Assembly (NCBI GenBank): GCA_045628865.1
Contig: JAZQQB010000023.1
Location: 1 to 12,599, forward strand
Direction of reading: 5' to 3'
Length of the DNA stretch: 12,599 bases
Source of the DNA: JAZQQB01 sp045628865
GTDB lineage: Bacteria; Bacillota; Clostridia; Lachnospirales; Lachnospiraceae
Made by a program: the position numbers and the translations under genes. The notes under the pieces are model-generated. The model was not told the origin of the DNA and did not search any database. It saw only the letters and a list, made by a program, of their open reading frames with translations. Positions within the stretch are counted from its first letter, which is position 1. The number at the start of each line of letters is the position of its first letter. Of the stretch, positions 6,153-12,599 are shown piece after piece.

Positions 6153-7145
6153 TTATGCTTTATCCTTTAATGACATGAATAAAAGCTCTAATGTAAGATC
6201 CTGGTTCACATTGGCTTTAATTCTATTTCGTGCTGTTTCAAGTGCTTCTAAATTTTTCTCAATTCCTTCATAGCTTCTTGCATCAGAATCCTTCCTGATT
6301 GCCTGAATTTCATCCTTAAAGATCAATTGATTTACATCGTTTGTTGCCTTAAATAACAAAACATCCCGATACCATATATTACAAAGATCAAGGTAATCCT
6401 CTATGCTCATCTTATATTCATTAATTCGCTTCACATGGCTTACCAAATCAGAAATTTCCATAGTACTAATATTCTTCAAAAGATTCAACACTTCGTATTT
6501 CAATTCCTCAAACTCTTCACTGGTTGCCAAAAGTACGGCCTTTCCCAAGTTTCCTCTTGCAAATGCTGTGCAAATCTTTGCTTTATAATCGGGAATATGA
6601 ATCTCCTGCATCAGATATTGACGCAATACATCATCTGGTAATGGTAAAAAATTCAGTACTACACATCTACTTAGAATTGTTTGTAATAGTACCTCTGTAC
6701 TGGATGTTAATAACATGATCACAGCATATGCTGGTGGTTCCTCTAATGTTTTTAACAATGCATTCTGTGCCTGTAAGGTCATTTTTTCTGCTTCTGGTAC
6801 AATATAGATTTTTCTTGGCCCCTGATATGGCTTGATTGCAATATCACCATTGATCTGTGCACGTATTTCATCTACACCGATGCTGTTTGGCTTTTCATGT
6901 GTGATGATCTTGATATCTGGATGATTTCCGTTTAATGCCTGCTTACATGATTTACAAACATGACACGGTTCTTCTCCACCAGTCTCACACTGTAGTGCCA
7001 TCGCAAAGGTCTTCGCTGTCATCTTTTTTCCAAAGCCCTTCTCTCCATGAAAAATATATGCATGGGATACCTTCTCTAATCGAATTGCCTTCTGCAGATG
7101 TTCCTTTATGGCCTCTTCGCCTACAATATCTCGAAAATATGCCAT
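6153..7145 (-). CDS. holB: DNA polymerase III delta' subunit
   Basis: Delta' is the stator of the clamp loader that places the sliding clamp on primed DNA. The 330-residue protein opens with a RuvB-like AAA+ core. The phosphate-loop region GEKGFGKK (34-41) lacks the Ser/Thr after the Gly-Lys pair, as expected for delta', which does not hydrolyse ATP. A zinc module is formed by Cys53, Cys61, Cys64 and Cys67. The segment LLKTLEEPP and the sensor-1 region ending in SRC (TILSRCVVL) are conserved. The rest is the helical collar domain. The start at 7145 follows yaaR by 26 nt. The yaaR-holB-ricT order is strongly conserved in Firmicutes and separates it from dnaX, which shares the AAA+ core but is longer. 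Confidence 0.95.
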   Translation of the reverse strand: MAYFRDIVGEEAIKEHLQKAIRLEKVSHAYIFHGEKGFGKKMTAKTFAMALQCETGGEEPCHVCKSCKQALNGNHPDIKIITHEKPNSIGVDEIRAQINGDIAIKPYQGPRKIYIVPEAEKMTLQAQNALLKTLEEPPAYAVIMLLTSSTEVLLQTILSRCVVLNFLPLPDDVLRQYLMQEIHIPDYKAKICTAFARGNLGKAVLLATSEEFEELKYEVLNLLKNISTMEISDLVSHVKRINEYKMSIEDYLDLCNIWYRDVLLFKATNDVNQLIFKDEIQAIRKDSDARSYEGIEKNLEALETARNRIKANVNQDLTLELLFMSLKDKA

Positions 7146-7171
7146 TTTTTGCTCTCCCTTATATTTTTTTA

Positions 7172-7612
7172 TCAGGTGAAGATATCTAATAGTAATCCCT
7201 CTATTTCACCTATTTTGGCAAGGATCTGTACATGATCCTTCTCATCCTTCATAAGTTCCTGCGCAAGTTCGTCCAAGGTCTCATCCACTCTGCGCAAAAT
7301 TCCATATACGCGGTGTCTTCCTCGTCTATCCAAAAAATTCTCTCTGGAGAATGAATGTGATCTAACTGTGACCTCATTCATAAATTCCTTGATCAGGGTT
7401 CGATATCTTTTCATTTCTCTGATATCCTTTTTTTTGCTAATTGCTGCACCCTGCTTGGAAATCTCCTCCATCATTCCTGATATTCTTGCTGCAAGATCCT
7501 TCTCTTCAATATGACTTAATAAGGTAAACTTAAAGTCCTCTTCTGGTCTTTGTACCTGCGTCACATTTTGTGTTTGTGTAACCTGATTTGTCTGATTTAT
7601 TTTAAAATCCAA
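7172..7612 (-). CDS. yaaR: YaaR family protein (DUF327), TTG start
   Basis: This 146-residue protein of unknown biochemical role is a member of the YaaR/DUF327 family, found next to holB in many Firmicutes. It begins with a Gln/Asn/Thr-rich, probably disordered stretch of about 25 residues, then is mostly charged helix. The block with SHSFSRENFLDRRGRHRVYGILRRVDETLDEL is the recognisable family core. There is no signal peptide or membrane segment. The only reasonable start is TTG at 7612: an in-frame stop lies just upstream, the next ATG is far inside the conserved region, and a G-rich AGGGGG lies about 10 nt before the TTG. The rare start and weak site suggest modest translation. It begins 14 nt after the kinase-like gene. 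Confidence 0.88.
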   Translation of the reverse strand: MDFKINQTNQVTQTQNVTQVQRPEEDFKFTLLSHIEEKDLAARISGMMEEISKQGAAISKKKDIREMKRYRTLIKEFMNEVTVRSHSFSRENFLDRRGRHRVYGILRRVDETLDELAQELMKDEKDHVQILAKIGEIEGLLLDIFT

Positions 7613-7626
7613 GACAGAACCGCCCC

Positions 7627-8220
7627 CTATTCATTCAGGTTTTTCTCCAAAAATGCTTCAATTTCTCCTAAGCATTTAGAAAGATCCCCATTGTAAAAAT
7701 GGTTCAGCTTCCCAGCTTCCTTCTGTTTTTCCTCTGAAAAGTCTTCTTCATCTGCCAAAAATCTTCGGCACATCTCTTGATATTTCGGATTCTTTTGCTT
7801 TCTCTCGCGATCAAGCGCTCGTTGCAATCGAATCCCATCATCAAGATCTATCATGATTGGTAATATTTTTTCTTCCCCAAAATATGCTTTTGTTTTTAGG
7901 TAAGATTCTAATGTACCAATTACAATCCTATTACAGTTTGCAAAATCAAACTGTTCATCATCTACTGTAAAATAATGCCATACACCATGAAAAGTATTAT
8001 AGGATCTTCTTTCGATAACCTTGCCCTTTTCTTCCCAGACATACATACCTGCTTCGTCTGTGAAATGATATTCCACACCATCCCTTTCCCCTTCTCTGAT
8101 TGGACGAGTTGTATAAATCACTACCGCTTCAAGGGACAGCTCCTTATTGGCAAGTAACTTCTTGTATATGGTATCCTTTCCTGATGAACTTTTACCCATT
8201 AAATATATTAGTTTCCCCAT
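7627..8220 (-). CDS. Guanylate-kinase-like P-loop protein
   Basis: The 197-residue protein has the guanylate kinase fold. It has a P-loop (GKSSSGKDT, 9-17), a GMP-binding-type motif TTRPIREGERDGVEYHF (37-53) and a C-terminal region with RxxxDRERKQ resembling the lid. Canonical Gmk has GPSGxGK(S/G)T, while here Pro is replaced by Lys10 and an Asp follows the P-loop Lys. The segment after Glu70 (SYNTFHGVWHYFTV) differs in spacing from the usual GxYYGT. So a nucleotide kinase is likely, but GMP as the substrate is not certain. The start at 8220 has an AAGGAA site. It sits 5' of yaaR-holB, where Bacillus has thymidylate kinase, and begins 83 nt after pyk. Other clostridia keep a standard gmk elsewhere, so this is probably a paralogue. 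Confidence 0.82.
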   Translation of the reverse strand: MGKLIYLMGKSSSGKDTIYKKLLANKELSLEAVVIYTTRPIREGERDGVEYHFTDEAGMYVWEEKGKVIERRSYNTFHGVWHYFTVDDEQFDFANCNRIVIGTLESYLKTKAYFGEEKILPIMIDLDDGIRLQRALDRERKQKNPKYQEMCRRFLADEEDFSEEKQKEAGKLNHFYNGDLSKCLGEIEAFLEKNLNE

Positions 8221-8303
8221 GGTTTCCTTGTCATTCCATTTCTGCTGTTTCTTTTTATTATGCGTTTGTAACTAGTCTATGATTCAGCTTCGTAGCTTTT
8301 GTC

Positions 8304-9716
8304 TTATACTTCTACTACCTGCATCATATTGGTAGTACCAGTTCTTCCGAGTGGAATGCCTGCCGTAATAACTACTTTATCTCCTGGCTTCACACAGCCT
8401 GCATCCTTGGCAGCCTTTACTGCTTCTCTGAATAATTCATCTGTTGAGCTTTTCTTTGAAATCATCAATGGTGTAACACCCCATAATGCATTCATCTGTC
8501 TGCATACTCTTTCATCCAAAGTACAGCCAATAATCTGAGAGGATGGCTTGTATCGTGAAATTCTCTGTGCTGTTTGACCTGACATGGTCACCGTAATAAT
8601 TGCCTTTGCATCAAGATCAACTGCTGTAGTACAGGTTGCATGTGAAATGGCTGTAGTAATATCCTTTACACTTTCTTCTTCAATCTTTTTCAATCTTCCA
8701 GCATAATCAATATCTTCTTCTGTCTTTACTGCGATCTTGTTCATTGTTTCAACAGCTTCAACTGGATAATCTCCATTTGCTGTTTCTCCTGAAAGCATGA
8801 TTGCTGTTGTTCCATCGTAAATAGCGTTAGCAACGTCTGTTGTTTCTGCTCTCGTAGGTCTTGGATTGTGAATCATGGAATCCAACATCTGAGTTGCAGT
8901 AATAACGAATTTGCCCTTGGAAACTGCTTCCTTGATCATTTTCTTCTGAATTGATGGTACATCCTCCAATGGAATCTCAACACCCATATCTCCTCGGGCA
9001 ACCATAAGTCCATCTGATACCTCTAAGATTTCCTGTAGGTTTCTGATACCCTGTACATTTTCAATCTTAGCAATGATCTTCATATCTGAGCCATGTTCAT
9101 CCAAAATTCTTCTTACATCCAAAACATCTTCTCTGCTTCTTACAAAGGATGCTGCAATAAAGTCAAATCCCATTTCAATACCAAAAAGGATATCCTTTCG
9201 ATCAACCTCTGAAATATAATCCATAGAAAGCACTGCACCTGGAGCATTGATTCCTTTGTGGTTAGACACCTTACCACCATTAATAACCTTACAAATAATA
9301 TCTGTGTCTGTAATTTCTTCAATCACCATTCCAATCAAACCATCGTCGATTAAAATCATATTTCCTATTTTTACATCATTTTTCAGGTTCTTATATGTGA
9401 TGCTAGCTCTATCCTGTGTGCCCAAAATTTCATCAGTTGTTAAAGCAAACTTCTGTCCAGTCTTCAATTCTATTTTTCCATTTTCAAAATCCTTCAATCG
9501 AATTTCAGGTCCCTTGGTATCTATCATAGTAGCAATAGGAAGACCAAGCTTTCTTCTAACATTGTCTACATGAATAAATTTATTCTTCTGTTCTTCATGA
9601 TCACCATGAGAAAAATTAAATCTAGCAACATTCATACCTGCGTTCATTAATTTCTCAAGAGTACTCTCATCTTCTGATGATGGTCCAATTGTACAAATAA
9701 TTTTTGTTTTTCTCAT
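8304..9716 (-). CDS. pyk: Pyruvate kinase
   Basis: Pyruvate kinase makes ATP and pyruvate from phosphoenolpyruvate and ADP, the last step of glycolysis. At 470 residues it is the short form, without the extra PEP-utiliser domain found at the C terminus in Bacillus. Landmarks are RFNFSHG (32-38), MIDTKGPEIR (64-73), catalytic Lys217 in AKIEN with Glu219, MVARGDMGVE (238-247) with Asp243, and TATQMLDSMI. They are followed by the signature NPRPTRAETTDVANA. The C-terminal domain contains TMSGQTAQRISRYKP and ends with GRTGTTN, the effector-binding region. The ATG at 9716 has GAGGT upstream and lies 9 nt after the decarboxylase stop, so the two share a transcript. Finding a glycolytic gene inside a replication/RNA-modification operon is unusual. 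Confidence 0.98.
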   Translation of the reverse strand: MRKTKIICTIGPSSEDESTLEKLMNAGMNVARFNFSHGDHEEQKNKFIHVDNVRRKLGLPIATMIDTKGPEIRLKDFENGKIELKTGQKFALTTDEILGTQDRASITYKNLKNDVKIGNMILIDDGLIGMVIEEITDTDIICKVINGGKVSNHKGINAPGAVLSMDYISEVDRKDILFGIEMGFDFIAASFVRSREDVLDVRRILDEHGSDMKIIAKIENVQGIRNLQEILEVSDGLMVARGDMGVEIPLEDVPSIQKKMIKEAVSKGKFVITATQMLDSMIHNPRPTRAETTDVANAIYDGTTAIMLSGETANGDYPVEAVETMNKIAVKTEEDIDYAGRLKKIEEESVKDITTAISHATCTTAVDLDAKAIITVTMSGQTAQRISRYKPSSQIIGCTLDERVCRQMNALWGVTPLMISKKSSTDELFREAVKAAKDAGCVKPGDKVVITAGIPLGRTGTTNMMQVVEV

Positions 9717-9725
9717 ATATATACC

Positions 9726-11165
9726 TCACACTATTACTTTTATTTTTCCATCTTCAACACCAATAACATTCAGTTTTCTTTCACACAAAGCCTGAATTAC
9801 CCCTATATGTTTCTCTTCTATACATTCCCCTGGTGTCAGTAATGGAATTCCTGGTGGATATAGCATAATATAATCTGCCATGATCCTGTTCCCTGCTTCT
9901 GTCAGTTGAACCCATTCCCAAGCACTTTCTTGTGCATCATAAATGGTCGATATACTTCTTGGAAGCAAATCCTCTTGATAAATATTTCCAAGTACAACCT
10001 TTTCTTTTTCTGTTTCGGTATGTTTTCTATGAAAAAGCATCTGATCTATACTAAGAATTGCATTTGACAATCTGTCAAAGCCCTCCTTTTTATCCATAAA
10101 TGTCATGATTGCCTGACAATAATCGTTGGCTGTCATTTCCATTTGAATCTTGTACTGATTCAAAAGTATTTCATATAATTCTTCCCCATTGATATCTGAA
10201 TCAATTGTAGAGATTACAATTTTGGTTCTGTCAAAATCATAAACTCCATTTTCTCCTATTATTTTTTGATTAAGAACCTTTAAACATCTACAGTTTTCTA
10301 CTTTTTTATAAAAATCATCCAAAATGGTTTCCATTTGTTTGATCTTCGTAGATGCTTCTTCTTCCATGATCTTAAGACACTTGCTTATAGATGCCAATAA
10401 TAAATAGGATGGGGAGGTTGATTGAAACATAGACTGGAATTGTGCAATTCGCACATCATCCACAATATCGCCCTGCACATGCAATAATGCAGTTTGCGTA
10501 AAAGAAGGTAACGTTTTATGAAGACTGTGAATCACCACATCTGCCCCATTTTGTAACGCATTTTTCGGATAAGATGCATCCAATCCAAAATGAGCACCAT
10601 GAGCTTCATCAACAATCAAAGGTATTCCAAATCTATGAACCACACTCGCTATTCCAGAAACATCTGAAACAACACCATCATACGTTGGTGATGTGATCAT
10701 CACCGCCTGTATGTCTTTATTATTATTTAATGCATCTTCAACACTTTCTGGTGTAATTCCACCCACTAGGGATAATTCGTCAATCATCTCTGGTATGAGA
10801 TATTTAACTTTACACTCATTCAAGTATAATGCATGATAAACTGATTTATGACAGTTCCTTGCAACCAATACCGTGCCCTTTCGTTTTACACAAGCACAGA
10901 TTGCACTTAAATTGCCGCAAGTACTTCCATTTACCAAAAAAAATGTTTTTCTTGCGCCATATATACGTGCTGCTCTTTCTTCTTCTTCTTTCAATATTTC
11001 TGTAGGATGGTGCAGATTATCGAATCCTTCAATCTCTGTAATATCCATCTTTACACAGTCCATAGAAGTATCAAAAAAAAGCTGCCTCTTATGACCTGGC
11101 ATATGACAAGGATATATCCCTTGTTGATCATATGCCTCCAATTTTTCATATAATCTCTCGTGCAC
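9726..11165 (-). CDS. Orn/Lys/Arg decarboxylase family PLP enzyme, GTG start
   Basis: This fold-type I pyridoxal-phosphate enzyme decarboxylates a basic amino acid (arginine, lysine or ornithine), feeding polyamine or cadaverine synthesis. At 479 residues it is the short, Bacillus SpeA/YaaO-like form without the N-terminal wing domain of the E. coli enzymes. Visible are MPGHKR (22-27), NGSTCGNL (79-86), the cofactor-binding VDEAHGAHFG (185-194) and the Schiff-base Lys217 in HSLHKTLPS. The C-terminal YPPGIPLLTPGE contains the family signature. Which amino acid is used cannot be told by eye. The GTG at 11165 is preceded by AAGGAG at 6 nt. It has a good promoter upstream and is the first gene of the long operon. 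Its Bacillus relative yaaO lies at the same position beside tmk-yaaQ-yaaR-holB. Confidence 0.92.
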   Translation of the reverse strand: MHERLYEKLEAYDQQGIYPCHMPGHKRQLFFDTSMDCVKMDITEIEGFDNLHHPTEILKEEEERAARIYGARKTFFLVNGSTCGNLSAICACVKRKGTVLVARNCHKSVYHALYLNECKVKYLIPEMIDELSLVGGITPESVEDALNNNKDIQAVMITSPTYDGVVSDVSGIASVVHRFGIPLIVDEAHGAHFGLDASYPKNALQNGADVVIHSLHKTLPSFTQTALLHVQGDIVDDVRIAQFQSMFQSTSPSYLLLASISKCLKIMEEEASTKIKQMETILDDFYKKVENCRCLKVLNQKIIGENGVYDFDRTKIVISTIDSDINGEELYEILLNQYKIQMEMTANDYCQAIMTFMDKKEGFDRLSNAILSIDQMLFHRKHTETEKEKVVLGNIYQEDLLPRSISTIYDAQESAWEWVQLTEAGNRIMADYIMLYPPGIPLLTPGECIEEKHIGVIQALCERKLNVIGVEDGKIKVIV

Positions 11166-11204
11166 TATTTACTCCTTATAAAAACTGGAAAATATGCCTT
11201 TATT

Positions 11205-11233
11205 ATCATACCATCAATAAATCGTATTTGCAA
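11205..11233 (-). promoter_or_regulatory. Promoter of the decarboxylase-to-rsmI operon
   Basis: TTGCAA (11228-11233) and TATGAT (11205-11210) are separated by exactly 17 nt on the minus strand, matching the consensus at four and five of six positions. The predicted transcript starts roughly 30 nt before the GTG start at 11165. No other promoter of this quality was seen until acpP. Confidence 0.65.
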
Positions 11234-11277
11234 CTTCGTATATTTTGTTAAATTATGTCAAAATTATAACTGGTTTT

Positions 11278-11787
11278 TTACTTACGAATTTTCAATGTTT
11301 CCAACAAGGAGCAATACTTATCCGCTGTTGTTACGATCCATGCCTCTTTACAAGTTGGAGGAATGATTGTTAATGGCCACATATGCTTCTTGATAATTTC
11401 TTTCTCCTTATCAGAAAGTTCATATTCCTTTAAAGCATTTCTTAATGCAATTCCCGGATGATAAAACCCATGTAATCCATGTCCTTCTCCCTTTGTATGC
11501 CAGTCATATAAAAAATAGTCATGAAGTAATGCACCTCGTACCAAATCTCTATGATCACACTGAATATGAAACTTTTTACTTAACCAGATACTCATCTTTG
11601 CAACATCCATACTATGATCCATAACTGACTTTGTACCATGTTGAATATTCTGTTTGCTAGCTTGAAAATTCGGTGATTCTAAGATATCTGCTGCATAAAA
11701 ATGTAGTCTTTGTGTCTGCCACTTTTCCAATTTCTTTTTATATTCTTTTTTTCTTTCTCGTCTATTTTTTAATGTTTGTAAACCCAT
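11278..11787 (-). CDS. HD-domain putative phosphohydrolase
   Basis: This 169-residue cytosolic protein starts with a highly basic helical stretch (about 5-25), followed by an HD domain. The metal-binding pattern is His58, the His89-Asp90 pair in GALLHDYFLYDW, and Asp156 in TTADKYCSLLE. His110 and His135 are possible additional ligands. HD proteins usually hydrolyse phosphate esters of nucleotides or signalling molecules. Nothing here defines the substrate, and no GTP-pyrophosphokinase or second domain is present. The ATG at 11787 has an adjacent GAGGAA. The gene stands alone between the tRNA terminator and the decarboxylase operon, about 112 nt from the latter. It could be partly co-transcribed with that operon because no terminator is visible between them. 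Confidence 0.85.
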   Translation of the reverse strand: MGLQTLKNRRERKKEYKKKLEKWQTQRLHFYAADILESPNFQASKQNIQHGTKSVMDHSMDVAKMSIWLSKKFHIQCDHRDLVRGALLHDYFLYDWHTKGEGHGLHGFYHPGIALRNALKEYELSDKEKEIIKKHMWPLTIIPPTCKEAWIVTTADKYCSLLETLKIRK

Positions 11788-11835
11788 TTCATTCCTCGAT
11801 TGCTTATTCTTTCTTCTAAAGTTACGTTACCTAAT

Positions 11836-11864
11836 ATTCTATCACATCTTCATATGCTTCGAAA
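11836..11864 (-). promoter_or_regulatory. Extended -10 promoter of the HD-domain gene
   Basis: TAGAAT (11836-11841) is preceded by the TGA of an extended -10 motif. A weak -35, TTTCGA (11859-11864), lies 17 nt upstream. It is in the gap between the tRNA terminator and the HD gene, the only place a promoter for this gene could be. Confidence 0.5.
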
Positions 11865-11890
11865 GTATCCTTTACTTGCTATTAAACGAC

Positions 11891-11920
11891 AAAAAAATAC
11901 CCTTGGAAATATTCCAAGGG
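11891..11920 (-). terminator. Intrinsic terminator of the tRNA operon
   Basis: On the minus strand a perfect 9-bp stem (CCCTTGGAA with TTCCAAGGG, 11912-11920 and 11900-11908) has a 3-nt loop and is followed by TATTTTTTT. It lies 5 nt after the 3' end of the tRNA-Lys gene. It clearly ends the seven-tRNA transcript. Confidence 0.93.
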
Positions 11921-11925
11921 TTTCG

Positions 11926-11998
11926 TGAGACATCGGGGATTCGAACCCCGGACAACTTGATTAAAAGTCAAGTGCTCTACCGACTGAGCTAATATCCC
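11926..11998 (-). tRNA. tRNA-Lys (anticodon TTT)
   Basis: The full cloverleaf folds with a 7-bp acceptor stem GGGATAT/ATGTCTC including wobble pairs and an anticodon arm CTTGA-CTTTTAA-TCAAG. The T arm carries GGTTCGAATCC. Discriminator A is followed by CGA, so CCA is not encoded. It is the last tRNA of the array. Confidence 0.97.
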
Positions 11999-12045
11999 AT
12001 GTTCTCTACTAGTACTATTTTACTAATATACTTTACAAAACAAAA

Positions 12046-12118
12046 TGCCCAGAGCCGGAATCGAACCAGCGACATAAGGATTTTCAGTCCTCCGCTCTAC
12101 CAACTGAGCTATCTGGGC
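12046..12118 (-). tRNA. tRNA-Phe (anticodon GAA)
   Basis: The acceptor GCCCAGA/TCTGGGC is a perfect 7-bp stem. The anticodon loop is CTGAAAA, giving GAA. D arm GCTC/GAGC and T arm GCTGG/CCGGC are present. Discriminator A is followed by TTTT, with no encoded CCA. Confidence 0.97.
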
Positions 12119-12138
12119 ATTTTCGCCTACAAGGCTAG

Positions 12139-12212
12139 TAGCGGGGACAGGATTTGAACCTATGACCTCCGGGTTATGAGCCCGGCGAGCTTCCAGACTG
12201 CTCCACCCCGCG
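12139..12212 (-). tRNA. Initiator tRNA-fMet (anticodon CAT)
   Basis: The three G-C pairs characteristic of initiators occur in the anticodon stem (CCGGG-CTCATAA-CCCGG). The first acceptor pair is unpaired: C1 faces U72 instead of the C1-A72 known in E. coli and Bacillus. The remaining six acceptor pairs are perfect. Length is 74 nt without CCA, which is not encoded (discriminator A followed by CTA). Confidence 0.95.
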
Positions 12213-12225
12213 ATAAAATATTTAA

Positions 12226-12306
12226 TGGGCAGAGGTGGATTCGAACCACCGAAGCAATTGCAGCAGATTTACAGTCTGTCCCCTTTGGCCACTCGGGAAT
12301 CTGCCC
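12226..12306 (-). tRNA. tRNA-Tyr (anticodon GTA)
   Basis: This is a class II tRNA of 81 nt. The acceptor stem GGGCAGA/TCTGCCC is perfect, the anticodon loop CTGTAAA gives GTA, and a variable arm contains GCAATTGC. The first anticodon-stem pair is an A-C mismatch. Discriminator A is followed by TTAA, so CCA is absent. Confidence 0.96.
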
Positions 12307-12330
12307 ATTCTTACAATATGAAATTGTAAA

Positions 12331-12403
12331 AGCCGATGATCGGACTCGAACCGATAACCTGCTGATTACAAATCAGCTGCTCTGCCAATTGAGCCACATC
12401 GGC
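12331..12403 (-). tRNA. tRNA-Thr (anticodon TGT)
   Basis: The acceptor GCCGATG pairs with CATCGGC. The anticodon arm GCTGA-TTTGTAA-TCAGC gives TGT and the T loop is TTCGAGT. The discriminator is T, and CCA is not encoded. Confidence 0.96.
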
Positions 12404-12429
12404 ATTTCATCAAAAGCTTTACATGAAAA

Positions 12430-12502
12430 TGGGACCTACAGGGCTCGAACCTGTGACCCCCTGCTTGTAAGGCAGATGCTCTCCCAGCTGAGCTAAGATC
12501 CC
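12430..12502 (-). tRNA. tRNA-Val (anticodon TAC)
   Basis: The acceptor GGGATCT pairs with AGGTCCC including one T-G pair. The anticodon loop CTTACAA gives TAC. D arm GCTC/GAGC and T arm ACAGG/CCTGT are intact. Discriminator A is followed by TTTT. tRNA-Val is a plausible substrate class for the TrmN6-like enzyme in this window, although E. coli TrmN6 acts on one specific Val isoacceptor. Confidence 0.97.
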
Positions 12503-12525
12503 ACATTCAAAAATATGAATAAAAA

Positions 12526-12599
12526 CGACCCAGATCGGACTCGAACCGACGACCTTCGCCGTGACAGGGCGACGCTCTAACCAACTGAGCCACTGGGCC
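12526..12599 (-). tRNA. tRNA-Asp (anticodon GTC)
   Basis: The gene ends exactly at the window edge but appears complete. The acceptor GGCCCAG pairs with CTGGGTC. The anticodon loop CTGTCAC gives GTC. Discriminator G, an aspartate identity element, is followed by TTTT, with no CCA. Further tRNAs and the promoter probably lie beyond the edge. Confidence 0.96.

Noticed and set aside
8221..8303. Terminator or promoter in the pyk to Gmk-like gap
   Set aside because: Only a weak AGCT/AGCT hairpin without a T-run and a CATAAT without a usable -35 are visible, so neither was called.
11256..11261. Perfect TTGACA as an alternative -35 for the decarboxylase operon
   Set aside because: No acceptable -10 lies 16-18 nt downstream; TATACG is only 13 nt away. 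The TTGCAA/TATGAT pair fits better.
12176..12496. Plus-strand open frame of 106 codons with RWIRTTE and RARTCDPLLVRQM-type stretches
   Set aside because: It is the antisense of the Tyr, Thr and Val tRNA genes (and part of fMet). Such peptides are a well-known spurious product of translating tRNA complements.
1..12599. CRISPR array, insertion sequence, phage or defence genes
   Set aside because: No spaced direct repeats, transposase, integrase or nuclease systems were seen; gene content is housekeeping throughout.

Overview
The window looks like a chromosomal housekeeping segment from an AT-rich, low-GC Firmicute, most likely a clostridium of the Lachnospiraceae type. This rests on AT-rich codon use, strong AGGAGG-type ribosome binding sites, a gene order related to the Bacillus subtilis yaaO-tmk-yaaQ-yaaR-holB-yaaT-yabA-yabB-yazA-yabC block, and tRNA genes without an encoded CCA. 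The family-level placement is an inference. Every supported gene lies on the minus strand, so transcription runs from high to low coordinates.

Right end (11926-12599): seven tRNA genes, transcribed as Asp-Val-Thr-Tyr-fMet-Phe-Lys, closed by a clear intrinsic terminator at 11891-11920. Next comes a monocistronic HD-domain protein with its own promoter (11278-11787).

Middle (3403-11165): an apparent eight-gene operon behind one good promoter (11205-11233). It holds an Orn/Lys/Arg decarboxylase-family PLP enzyme, pyruvate kinase (pyk), a divergent guanylate-kinase-like protein, YaaR (DUF327), DNA polymerase III delta' (holB), RicT/YaaT, a tRNA1(Val) adenine-N6 methyltransferase-like protein (TrmN6/YabB family) and rsmI. 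Gaps are 9-26 nt, except 83 nt after pyk and a 35-nt overlap of ricT and the methyltransferase gene. Compared with B. subtilis, a Gmk-like kinase sits where tmk would be, pyk is inserted, and yaaQ, yabA and yazA are absent.

Left end (1-3338): a short fatty-acid synthesis cluster, acpP-fabH-fabD-fabG. acpP has a near-consensus promoter whose -35 box overlaps the end of rsmI. fabD has another. fabH is preceded by a 254-nt spacer holding a ladder of competing hairpins, a terminator-like element and a perfect TTTGA-ATA-TCAAA palindrome that resembles FabT-type operators. fabK, fabF, fabZ and the acc genes are not here. A perfect 15-bp terminator stem closes the cluster after fabG.

The most interesting region is the acpP-fabH spacer (2851-3104). 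It looks like a designed switch point between abundant ACP production and expression of the condensing enzyme. The second point of interest is the Gmk-like kinase fixed in the yaaR-holB block. I saw no mobile element, CRISPR array, phage gene or defence system.
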